Shown here: piece after piece, positions 1 to 5,415 of the stretch | Position numbering within the stretch: the first letter of the stretch is position 1 | How the letters are laid out: every line of letters begins with the position of its first letter | Assembly (NCBI GenBank): GCA_900540045.1 | Contig: UQEF01000108.1 | Location: 1 to 7,428 of the forward strand | DNA length: 7,428 nt | Reading direction: 5' to 3' | Source: an uncultured Eubacteriales bacterium | GTDB lineage: Bacteria > Bacillota > Clostridia > Christensenellales > Aristaeellaceae | Notes under the pieces: model-generated | Seen by the model: only the letters and a program-made list of their open reading frames with translations | What the model was told of the DNA's origin: nothing | The model's database searches: none | Translations under genes and position numbers: made by a program

Positions 1-180
1 GACGAGCTTGGGCGCGTGGTCATTCCCAAGGAGATCAGACGGACGCTTCGGATTCGGGAGGGCGACCGGTTACTGACAACATGGAAACCGTGGGAGCGGT
101 TTTGCGCGGCCATGGACGACCTGGGAAAGCGGGCGGGATGGGATGAGGGTAGAAAGGGCGGCTCGGAAGGCGTAGGATGA
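1..180 (+). CDS. SpoVT/AbrB-family transcriptional regulator, C-terminal part (5' end outside window)
   Basis: The frame is open from base 1 and ends at TGA 178-180, giving 59 residues. The first 22 residues (ELGRVVIPKEIRRTLRIREG at their core) are the swapped-hairpin AbrB/SpoVT DNA-binding domain, lacking only about a dozen N-terminal residues beyond the window edge. SpoVT is a sporulation regulator in Bacilli and Clostridia; AbrB paralogs control transition-state genes. In the family, GD is normally followed by a PLEIF-like strand and, in SpoVT, by a GAF-like sensor domain of over 100 residues. Here the sequence after GD turns into a basic, low-complexity tail that I cannot align, so the protein is either a short AbrB-only form with a changed end or a truncated or frameshifted remnant. 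A strong terminator lies 36 nt after the stop. The domain call is firm; the exact paralog is not. Confidence 0.7.
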   Translation, partial: DELGRVVIPKEIRRTLRIREGDRLLTTWKPWERFCAAMDDLGKRAGWDEGRKGGSEGVG

Positions 181-215
181 GGGAGCGTAATAGGTCTTTC
201 GGTGTGAGGAGGATC

Positions 216-250
216 AAAACAGGCGCTGCCGTGCGGCAGCGCCTGTTTTT
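216..250 (+). terminator. Rho-independent terminator downstream of the SpoVT/AbrB-like frame
   Basis: A perfect 15-bp inverted repeat (arms 216-230 and 235-249) surrounds a 4-nt loop (GTGC). The stem core is GC-rich (CAGGCGCTGCC) and ends in a run of T on the plus strand and a matching run of A on the other side, so it could work in both directions. It sits 36 nt after the stop of the AbrB/SpoVT-like frame and is the natural end of that transcript. Confidence 0.9.
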
Positions 251-474
251 GAATTGAGGCCCTTGAAGCCGGTCGTGTGGGTAAATCCTCGTCCCCTTCG
301 ATGCAGCCCCCTTAAAACGAAGAAAAAGCCCAAAATTCGCCCCGAGAATGTACAGCATTTCCAATGCTGGAGTGTAGCTAAGTACAGCAGCGGTTTGCAA
401 ACAGAGGTAGAGCCTAACGGGAGGTTGTACTGGCAAGGTGCGATTTGGGAGGGTTATGAGGAGCAGGAATGCGG
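251..474. other. Intergenic stretch without a convincing gene
   Basis: Open frames here on either strand show no recognisable domain, and the longest one (minus strand) runs through the terminator and is not credible. The stretch holds one copy of the imperfect direct repeat (323-354) and directly after it a small perfect hairpin (AGCATT, loop TCC, AATGCT at 354-368). The 3' end of the decayed insertion sequence begins near 475. Confidence 0.5.
323..354 (+). repeat. Imperfect direct repeat, copy A
   Basis: These 32 bases match 1706-1737 at 27 of 32 positions in the same orientation (shared blocks AAAAAGCCCAAA and GAGAATG). The similarity extends leftward: GCAGCCCCCTT at 304-314 resembles GCAGTCCTCTT at 1694-1704, with about 8 extra bases between in this copy. 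On the minus strand both copies read CTFSG-x-x-LGF, so the repeat may be the remains of a coding or element-associated sequence. The two copies bracket the IS3-family remnant. Confidence 0.5.
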
Positions 475-1045
475 ATGAAAGGTTTGACAAGGCATACCTA
501 TGCTTGTAGGGGCTGCGCCGTCCAAAAACAACTTGATTCGCTTGCGATTATCCAATAGATATAGCTAGTCAGCCCTCCGCTAAAATTATCCAGCAAATTT
601 TCTTCATACGTTCGTTCCAGCCCAGCCAACGATAATGGTAGCCTCTATCCGAATGCACATGGGATGGTAGCGCTCTGGCAAATCGGCAATTACCCACCCC
701 AATGTTGTGTTGGTCAAATTAACGTTTGATGGGCACCAATCGTCCAGCCCAAACCCATTTCAGCAAAGCAGTCAATCATTGCGAAAAGATATATCTTTCC
801 ATCTAGAAGCTCAAACTCTATAATATCCGTCAACAGTTTTCCATATGGTCGCTCTGCATAAAATTGTGGGAAAAGATATTTTCTACATATATTGTAATTT
901 TCATTAAATATAATCTGCACTCGCCCAAGAAGATATTTGTCGCTGTTGGCGCATAACAGCCTGCTGGTAATAATATCTGCTTATTGTCATATAAAAATAA
1001 GCCAGCAAGGTCGGCAGTGCGTATTATTCTTTAAGGCAACGATAA
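475..1045 (-). pseudogene. IS3-family transposase OrfB remnant (DDE integrase, inactive)
   Basis: From the high-coordinate end down, the pieces are LPTLLAYFYMTISRYYYQQ (like the LPDLLAFL..SSYYY block of clostridial OrfB), then after a frameshift KYLLGRVQIIFNENYN, then a deletion of the DNA-recognition part, then ERPYGKLLTDIIEFELLDGK, where the D of LTD (about 825-827) is the first catalytic aspartate. After one more frameshift comes HSDRGYHYRWLGWNERMKK, with the second aspartate at 647-649. The roughly 60 residues that should follow, including the catalytic glutamate, are reduced to about 35 nt. The C-terminal block RKRIKLFLDGAAP (about 511-551) is still recognisable. With at least three frame changes and no glutamate, it cannot encode a working transposase. 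Confidence 0.8.
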
Positions 1046-1600
1046 TCACTGTCTTTTCACTGTTTCTGATTTTAATGCTTTGATCGCCTCATTCAGCACC
1101 TCTACTTCAAACTGGAGTTTCTGAACTTGTGCTCGAAGTGCTTTAACTTCTCTGGGCTGAGGTAAATACTGCTCCTGTGGCAACGGCTATCTTGGTATGT
1201 TGTTTCGTTTTACCATCAGCCCCACCATCACATACTTCAAATACTCCCTGCGTCAGGCGCATATACACATACAGCCATAGCCAATTTCTCCCAGCACACA
1301 CTCTACATCTTCGTCCAGTTCAACGTAACGGCGTAGCATTTTGCATTTAAATTCGGGATACCTTTAGTGCTTGGGTGTATTGCCGTTATGACCTATATCC
1401 ACTGCATTCTCTCTCATATTTTCAAGGTCGCTTTCTTGCGTTCATACCAGCGGTAAAGTATTGATTTTTGGGGATATCCCAATCGACGTACCATCGCTAT
1501 CATTGAGCCCAGCCGCTCATATTCCCGTATTGCCTTAACTGCTTCATGTATTCCATGGCTGTCATAGGTATTTTCAAAGAAATCTGATGGATGACATAAA
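1046..1600 (-). pseudogene. IS3-family transposase OrfA remnant (helix-turn-helix plus leucine zipper)
   Basis: The first helix-turn-helix reads EAVKAIREYERLGSMIAMVR followed by RLGYPQKSILYRWYERKK, the usual IS3 OrfA terminal-repeat-binding domain; its frame stops at 1414-1416. After a frameshift, a second helix-turn-helix (RYPEFKCKMLRRYVELDEDV, then LGEIGYGCMCI) and the segment RREYLKYVMVGLMVKRNNIP follow in one frame, broken by three stops. One of these is TGA where the family has a conserved tryptophan just before RREYLKY. The coiled coil VKALRAQVQKLQFEVEVLNE then AIKAL (about 1050-1150) matches the leucine zipper near the OrfA/OrfB join. The N-terminal start is not visible as a clean ATG with ribosome binding site. 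Confidence 0.75.
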
Positions 1601-1705
1601 CTTCGTGCTGATTCACTGTAAAGCAGACTGGCATAGCATTGTCTTGGAAAATTTTTCTCCGGTTCTGCTATACGTATTCCCGCTTTCTGCAAAGCAGTCC
1701 TCTTT

Positions 1706-1737
1706 AAAAAGCCCAAACCTTGCCCGGAGAATGCACA
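1706..1737 (+). repeat. Imperfect direct repeat, copy B
   Basis: This is the second copy of the 32-base repeat (27 of 32 identical with 323-354, same orientation). It lies just outside the helix-turn-helix end of the IS3-family remnant. The repeats point the same way, so they are not the inverted ends of the element; they could be an old flanking duplication or two members of a dispersed family. Confidence 0.5.
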
Positions 1738-1739
1738 CG

Positions 1740-2267
1740 AGCAGCCGGAAAGTTATGCTAAAGTTGCGTCAAATAAGGTATGTGTCGGCGAGAAAAAGAA
1801 TGCGTTCAGCCTGACGCAGGACTGGCTGATTTTTGCAGTTCCTTATAAGAACTGCCCTGCTTGCTACCACCGTTGTCCACACACCCAGCCCGCACCACCC
1901 GCCGAACCACGTGCAGATCGTCCGCACCTTTCGGTTCCAGTTGGTTTCTGACCATGTCAGCGCGCAAATGCCCCAAATACAGACTAAAAAAATAAACAGC
2001 TTCACGGTCTTATTTAGGACTAGATAAGGCCTGTCTGGCATCATCCCTCCCGACGGAACCTTGACGAAACTAGGACATTCTTCACCGCATCTGTCCTTTC
2101 TCCGGCATATGTTTTCTCTATGATCCTATCTTATATATTTTTCTTTAAATTCTAAAATTTTTATTTCTACAACGCCCTTGTCAGCAAATTTCTGGATGTA
2201 TTTTTTCTTGTTGCCATGTCAGAAAAAAACGGTAGAAAGTCCATAATTTAATTGTATTCTCTTGCTA
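1740..2267. other. AT-rich intergenic region, no firm gene
   Basis: Apart from the doubtful minus-strand frame at 1769-2044, nothing here looks coding. From about 2080 to 2267 the sequence is AT-rich with homopolymer runs and no frame of note on either strand. It leads into the promoter at 2268-2306 and probably separates the mobile-element debris from the transcription unit to the right. Confidence 0.5.
1769..2044 (-). CDS. Doubtful small protein with one hydrophobic segment
   Basis: A 91-codon frame starting ATG ATG at the high-coordinate end. Residues about 12-30 (TVKLFIFLVCIWGICALTW) form a hydrophobic helix like a signal peptide or membrane anchor; the rest is basic and rich in Trp and Cys and resembles nothing I know. 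A GGGAGG sits one base before the first ATG and four before the second, which is too close to be convincing. There is no partner gene. It may be a chance frame in decayed DNA, and I give it low weight. Confidence 0.2.
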   Translation of the reverse strand: MMPDRPYLVLNKTVKLFIFLVCIWGICALTWSETNWNRKVRTICTWFGGWCGLGVWTTVVASRAVLIRNCKNQPVLRQAERILFLADTYLI

Positions 2268-2306
2268 TTGACAGCGGTTGACATTCCATTTTGATTCGTG
2301 TATATT
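2268..2306 (+). promoter_or_regulatory. Strong SigA-type promoter with a doubled -35 box
   Basis: TTGACA (2278-2283), a 17-nt spacer and TATATT (2301-2306) form a near-consensus housekeeping promoter pointing right, with transcription expected to start near 2313. A second TTGACA lies exactly 10 bases upstream (2268-2273). At 17 nt it would pair only with a poor -10 (TTGATT), so it may be a vestige or part of an operator. No other promoter this good is visible between here and the polysaccharide genes, so it may drive them through a leader of about 800 nt. Confidence 0.75.
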
Positions 2307-2351
2307 TAGGAATGTATGAGCAGGAATGGGTCCAGTTGGTCCAGTCCGCTC

Positions 2352-2400
2352 ATGTTGCCACAAAAGGGACTGCTTTGGGCAACATTCCCGTTTTTCTTTT
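2352..2400 (+). terminator. Hairpin with T-rich tail early in the transcript (attenuator or small-RNA end)
   Basis: ATGTTGCC (2352-2359) pairs perfectly with GGCAACAT (2378-2385). Inside it, CAAA (2361-2364) pairs with TTTG (2374-2377), giving 12 bp with a one-base bulge and a 9-nt loop. After TCCCG comes a T-rich run (TTTTTCTTTT, 2391-2400). It lies about 40 nt after the predicted start from the 2278 promoter. It fits an intrinsic terminator, slightly weakened by the 5-nt gap before the T run. It could end a short RNA of about 85 nt or attenuate read-through into the operon. Confidence 0.5.
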
Positions 2401-2410
2401 CCCTGATGTG

Positions 2411-2482
2411 TTCGGAAAAGAAAAACCGCAGAACGGCGGTTTTCCGAGCAGAACGCTCTGCCGAAGAAACCGCTGTTTCGGC
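2411..2482 (+). repeat. Cluster of short inverted repeats in the leader
   Basis: Three hairpins follow closely. AAAACCGC (2422-2429) pairs with GCGGTTTT (2436-2443), and an outer pairing TCGGAA/TTCCGA is also possible. GCAGA (2448-2452) pairs with TCTGC (2457-2461). GAAAC (2466-2470) pairs with GTTTC (2475-2479), with an alternative GCCGAA/TTCGGC. They do not end in T runs, so they are not terminators. They may be RNA structure in the leader or part of a dispersed repeat. Confidence 0.4.
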
Positions 2483-2502
2483 AAAGGACAGCGCCGCGTC
2501 AG

Positions 2503-3027
2503 ATGCTGAACCTTTCGCAGTGGCGGGGACTGTCCCATATATTCGCCAGTTGCCTCGGCCTGAACGCCGCGGATGGCGAAGCATTTTCTCTTTTTAGTCC
2601 AACAAAAGGAAGTGCAGACGATCTATTGATCGAATTCCATGCACATAACAAAACTGCATATCAGGTGACAAACGGCATGCTTTCCCGTACCGGCAAGGCG
2701 GCGCTCCTTCGCTCCACCGCTGCGGGAAAGTCTTTTGTTGCTTTCCAGCTGTGTAGGGAACGGGCTGATGCGCAAATCATGTGGCTGACGCCAGGTGAGT
2801 ACATCTGGCGAATGCTGCTTACATACCAGAAGTCAGCGGGAAGCCGCGTTCCAGAAAATAACCCCTTTCAGACCCATGCCAGGTCCAGGCTGCTCACGCC
2901 TGGGGACGGCACTGCGAGCCCCCGACCGCATGGACGGCTGGATGTCAAAACGGGCCATGTGACCGAACGGAGTAATCCTTTGGGAAGTTGGCCCGATGAG
3001 CAAAAGCGGAGCTTATCGGTCGTATAA
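2503..3027 (+). pseudogene. N-terminal fragment of a DEAD/DEAH-box helicase
   Basis: A 174-codon frame. Residues about 41-130 resemble the start of a large clostridial DEAD/DEAH helicase: HNKTAYQ (48-54), TGKAALLRSTAAGKSFVAFQ (63-82, Walker A/motif I; the family usually has PTGTGKS, here STAAGKS with the first Gly changed), IMWLTPGEYIW (92-102; family CWLSPSEYIF) and PENNPFQTHAR (117-127; family PEN..F.TYAR). After about residue 130 (about position 2895) the similarity ends, while family members continue for hundreds of residues with motifs II-VI. Residues 1-40 read through hairpin-rich sequence and may not be native; a TTG at 2626-2628 with AAAGGA upstream is another possible start. The Gly change and the missing remainder make activity very unlikely. 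The family call is from memory of its motifs. Confidence 0.55.
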
Positions 3028-3115
3028 GCTGGGAAACGCGCGGCTCCGGGTGCTCAAGCTGATTTATACGCTGTGCTTGGCACCTGCAAAACGGATAGAT
3101 AAAGGACGAAATTGA
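2996..3115 (+). CDS. 39-residue basic peptide, coupled to the sugar transferase gene
   Basis: ATG 2996 to TGA 3113-3115, whose last base is the first base of the sugar transferase ATG. The product (MSKSGAYRSYKLGNARLRVL, then a hydrophobic stretch and AKRIDKGRN) is basic with a possible amphipathic helix in the middle. I do not recognise it. Tails of this kind, with SYRLG-like sequence and basic residues, occur at the C-terminus of some polysaccharide enzymes, so it could be the leftover end of a deleted upstream operon gene. An in-frame stop at 2960-2962 limits upstream extension, and only a weak GGGAAG precedes the ATG. The stop/start overlap would allow translational coupling if it is translated. 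Confidence 0.3.
   Translation: MSKSGAYRSYKLGNARLRVLKLIYTLCLAPAKRIDKGRN
3101..3106 (+). promoter_or_regulatory. Ribosome binding site fixing the sugar transferase start at 3115
   Basis: AAAGGA ends 8 bases before ATG 3115-3117, an ideal distance. The in-frame TTG at 3112 is only 5 bases away and adds one residue, so ATG 3115 is the better start. Confidence 0.7.
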
Positions 3116-3849
3116 TGATTCACAGGAACCAAAAAACCCTGAACCGCCTGAACCTATTGTCAGACGGTGTTTTGATTGTGCTGTGTTATCTGTTTGCATC
3201 GTGGCTGTGGCTGGATGTAATCAGAAACACGAAAGGCAACATGGCGGCGCTGAGCAGCCTGAACGCAAGAGGCATACTGGCCGCGGTAATCTATGCGATC
3301 TGGACGGTTTTCCTGCTTTCGCTGCTCCGCGTCTATCACACCAGCCGCGTACACAGAGCAGGACGGGAGTCCGGACGCATCGTGGCAGGAAACGCCATCG
3401 CATTGGCCACGGCGGCTTCAGCGCTGTTTGTGTTCCGCCTGCAGGACTTTTCGCGCGGCGTGCTGGCTGTATACTTTCTCTCCAGCAGCGCGGTCCTCAT
3501 CGGCAAGCGCACCACGGTTCGGTGGCTGCTGCGGCGAGTGCGCGCGCGGGGGTACAATCTCAAGCATATGCTGGTGATAGGCAGTGGAAAGTTGGCGCGG
3601 CGCTATGTGGAGAATGTGCAGGCCGACCCGACACTGGGCATCCATGTGGAACAATGTCTGGCGCCGGCCAAGGGGATGCTGGAGCAACTGGAAAGCCGTC
3701 TGCACGATGCGGGCATCGACGAGGTCATCCTGGCGCTCGCTCCCGATGAGCTGGGCGTAACGGTGGACGTCATCCAGGTAAAAGTGCGGCACGAAGATCA
3801 GCGTGGTCCCCTTCTACAACGATGTGATTCCCACCCGGCCCACCATTGA
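3115..3849 (+). CDS. Undecaprenyl-phosphate sugar phosphotransferase, N-terminal membrane half (frameshifted)
   Basis: This is the first half of a polyprenyl-phosphate hexose-1-phosphate transferase of the WcaJ/undecaprenyl-phosphate glucose phosphotransferase type, which primes polysaccharide synthesis by loading a sugar phosphate onto undecaprenyl phosphate. Four membrane helices are visible (about residues 13-31, 53-72, 92-108, 116-132), then a Rossmann-like regulatory domain starting HMLVIGSGKLARRYVENVQA (151-170) and ending near IDEVILALAPDELG (201-214). From about residue 222 the sequence becomes unrelated and stops at 3849. The lost reading continues in another frame as KCGTKISVVPFYND from about 3782, so a net +1 (or -2) change lies between about 3777 and 3783. 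The linker after GIHVEQCLAPAKG also looks about 20 residues shorter than usual, which may be a second, in-frame loss. With the frame restored, both halves give about 470 residues, the normal family length. Confidence 0.85.
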   Translation: MIHRNQKTLNRLNLLSDGVLIVLCYLFASWLWLDVIRNTKGNMAALSSLNARGILAAVIYAIWTVFLLSLLRVYHTSRVHRAGRESGRIVAGNAIALATAASALFVFRLQDFSRGVLAVYFLSSSAVLIGKRTTVRWLLRRVRARGYNLKHMLVIGSGKLARRYVENVQADPTLGIHVEQCLAPAKGMLEQLESRLHDAGIDEVILALAPDELGVTVDVIQVKVRHEDQRGPLLQRCDSHPAHH

Positions 3850-4528
3850 CATGGTGGGCAACCTCAAGCTGATTCAGCTGCGCACCACGCCGCTGGATGA
3901 GCCGGCCAACGCGTTTATCAAGCGGACGTTTGACATCGTTGTGAGTGGACTTTTGCTGGTCCTCCTGAGTCCCTTGTTTCTTATTCTGGCCATTGCCATC
4001 CGGCTTTCCAGCCCCGGACCGGTGCTGTTCCGTCAGGAGCGGATCGGGCTGAACAAAAAGCCGTTTACCATGTACAAATTTCGCAGCATGCGTGTCAATG
4101 ACGAGCAGGACACCGCGTGGTCATCAGCCGAGGACGACCGGCGTACGTGGCTGGGTGCCTTTCTCCGCAAGGTAAGCATCGACGAGCTTCCCCAACTGTG
4201 GAATGTGCTTACGGGAACCATGAGCCTCGTAGGTCCTCGACCGGAGATTCCCTACTACGTGGAGCGCTTCCGGGAAACGGTGCCCCTCTACATGGTGAAG
4301 TACCAGGTACGTCCCGGCATGACGGGCTGGGCTCAGATTCACGGTCTGCGCGGAGACACCAGCATCCCGGCGCGTGTGGAGCATGATCTGTGGTACATCG
4401 AAAACTGGTCCCTTGGACTGGATATACGCATCCTGCTGAAAACCGCCTTGGGCGGGATGGTGAATCAGGAGGATATCGGCAGCGCGGCAAACAGCAGGCC
4501 GGACGGCGGGGAGGGCATGGCGCAATGA
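3803..4528 (+). CDS. Undecaprenyl-phosphate sugar phosphotransferase, catalytic half
   Basis: Bacterial sugar transferase domain (PglC/WbaP/WcaJ catalytic type). The frame can be read from GTG 3803, but the natural upstream continuation is the preceding frameshifted half. Visible are KRTFDIVVSGLLLVLLSPLF (40-59, the membrane-inserted helix), FRQERIGLNKKPFTMYKFRS (76-95), the catalytic Asp-Glu pair in SIDELPQLWN (D127-E128), GTMSLVGPRPE (138-148), RPGMTGWAQIHGLRGDTSI (170-188) and YIENWSLGLDIRIL (198-211). These fit a glucose- or galactose-1-phosphate transferase; the sugar cannot be decided. The catalytic core is complete and about the size of the stand-alone minimal enzymes, so it might work alone if translated. 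No good ribosome binding site precedes 3803. The stop overlaps the next start as ATGA. Confidence 0.9.
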   Translation: MVPFYNDVIPTRPTIDMVGNLKLIQLRTTPLDEPANAFIKRTFDIVVSGLLLVLLSPLFLILAIAIRLSSPGPVLFRQERIGLNKKPFTMYKFRSMRVNDEQDTAWSSAEDDRRTWLGAFLRKVSIDELPQLWNVLTGTMSLVGPRPEIPYYVERFRETVPLYMVKYQVRPGMTGWAQIHGLRGDTSIPARVEHDLWYIENWSLGLDIRILLKTALGGMVNQEDIGSAANSRPDGGEGMAQ

Positions 4529-5415
4529 GCGTTTCCGTGATTCTTCCCACGCTCAACGCGGCAGGCGAAATTGCCGCGCTGCTTGCTGCGCTCATGGACC
4601 AGACGCAGCCGCCGGAGGAAATTCTGGTGGTGGATTCGGGGTCCACGGATGACACCGCGGAACTGGCTCGCGCGCACGGTGCGCGGGTTATGTCCGTTCC
4701 CCGCGACCAGTTTGACCACGGCGGCACACGGGACGCAGCCCTGCGGCAGACGGCGGGTGAGTTCGTGCTGTTCCTGACGCAGGATGCCCTTCCGGCGGAT
4801 GAATGCTACATTGAGCATCTGCTCAAGCCCTTTGCGGATGAGCGCGTTGCGGCGGCCAGCGGCCGTCAGCTCCCCCGGCCGGATGCAAGGCCCTATGTGC
4901 GAGCGGTGCAGCAGTACCGCTACCCCGCACAGAGCCGGGTCTGGGGAGCAGAGGACCGGCAGGCGCTGGGGATACGGGCATATCACCTTTCGGACGTCTG
5001 CTCGGCCTACCGTCGGAGCGCCTATAAGGCGGTGGGCGGATTCTCCCATCCGCTGCCGACCAATGAGGACATGCTCATTGCCGCGGCGTTTCTGGATTCT
5101 GGTTACCGGCTGGCCTACTGCGCCGATGCGGCGGTGGTGCATTCCCACAACCTGACGCTTCGGCAGGAATACCGGCGCAACGTCCTCATCGGGCGCTTTC
5201 TGCAGGAATACGGCGAGCGACTGGGCAACCCACGTGAGACGGGCGAGGGCCTGCGCATGGTGCGGCAGGTGCTTTCGCAGCTGCTGCGAAGCGGTCATCC
5301 GCTGGAATGTCCGGCCTTTGCAGCCGACTGTGCGGCACGGCTATTGGGCAGTCGTGCCGGACGGCGCGTCGGAACGGCCGGCCAAAGGAGGATACGGCAT
5401 GCAGCCGACGGTTGA
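4525..5415 (+). CDS. GT2-family glycosyltransferase (rhamnosyltransferase-like)
   Basis: A 296-residue cytoplasmic glycosyltransferase expected to add a sugar to the lipid-linked chain. It has the GT-A fold marks: SVSVILPTLNAAGEI (2-16), VVDSGSTDDT (35-44, nucleotide-sugar site), FDHGGTR (63-69), FLTQDALP (83-90, at the DXD position) and LPTNEDM (177-183, with the probable catalytic acidic pair E181-D182). FDHGGTR followed by TQDALP is typical of bacterial GT2 enzymes often annotated as rhamnosyltransferases; the donor cannot be proven. The start at ATG 4525 is supported by GGAGG at 4510-4514 and by the ATGA overlap with the upstream stop. The in-frame ATG at 4390 would begin inside the sugar transferase and is rejected. 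The last 15 or so residues (from about 282) are low in family likeness and overlap the next gene by 17 bases. Confidence 0.88.
   Translation: MSVSVILPTLNAAGEIAALLAALMDQTQPPEEILVVDSGSTDDTAELARAHGARVMSVPRDQFDHGGTRDAALRQTAGEFVLFLTQDALPADECYIEHLLKPFADERVAAASGRQLPRPDARPYVRAVQQYRYPAQSRVWGAEDRQALGIRAYHLSDVCSAYRRSAYKAVGGFSHPLPTNEDMLIAAAFLDSGYRLAYCADAAVVHSHNLTLRQEYRRNVLIGRFLQEYGERLGNPRETGEGLRMVRQVLSQLLRSGHPLECPAFAADCAARLLGSRAGRRVGTAGQRRIRHAADG
5384..5391 (+). promoter_or_regulatory. Strong ribosome binding site of the second glycosyltransferase
   Basis: AAAGGAGG lies 7 bases before ATG 5399 and inside the coding end of the upstream glycosyltransferase. It fixes the start at 5399; the in-frame ATG at 5234 has no such site and precedes the conserved domain. 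Confidence 0.85.

Larger units (their letters stand above)
475..1600 (-). mobile_element. Decayed IS3-family insertion sequence
   Basis: Read on the minus strand, the order of translated blocks follows an IS3-family transposase: first helix-turn-helix (about 1590-1416), second helix-turn-helix (about 1370-1200), leucine-zipper coiled coil (about 1150-1050), OrfB N-terminal region (about 1000-900), start of the DDE integrase core (about 860-714), the HSDRG block (655-641) and the C-terminal RKRIKLFLDG block (about 551-520). The blocks lie in different frames, several in-frame stops interrupt them, and two internal parts are missing. The element is therefore inactive. I could not find terminal inverted repeats or a target duplication, so both edges are approximate. 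Family assignment rests on recognised motifs, without a database search. Confidence 0.8.

Noticed and set aside
35..490. Minus-strand open frame of 151 codons at the left end
   Set aside because: It runs through the perfect terminator hairpin and antisense to the AbrB-like domain, and shows no domain or sensible composition.
323..1737. The direct repeats as terminal inverted repeats of the insertion sequence
   Set aside because: They are in the same orientation and lie more than 100 bp outside the recognisable transposase ends.
2306..2597. Several overlapping open frames on both strands around 2300-2600
   Set aside because: They exist because of the inverted repeats, give Ala/Arg/Ser-rich translations on both strands, and have no domain.
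4390..4524. Upstream in-frame ATG for the first glycosyltransferase
   Set aside because: It lies inside the conserved end of the sugar transferase domain, and the GT2 domain begins at once after ATG 4525, which has its own ribosome binding site.
4465..5298. Long minus-strand open frame opposite the first glycosyltransferase
   Set aside because: It is antisense to a well-supported GT2 gene; long antisense frames are expected in GC-rich coding DNA, and the translation has no recognisable motif.
5234..5398. Upstream in-frame ATG for the second glycosyltransferase
   Set aside because: The extra 55 residues overlap the first glycosyltransferase and show no homology; AAAGGAGG directs the start to 5399.
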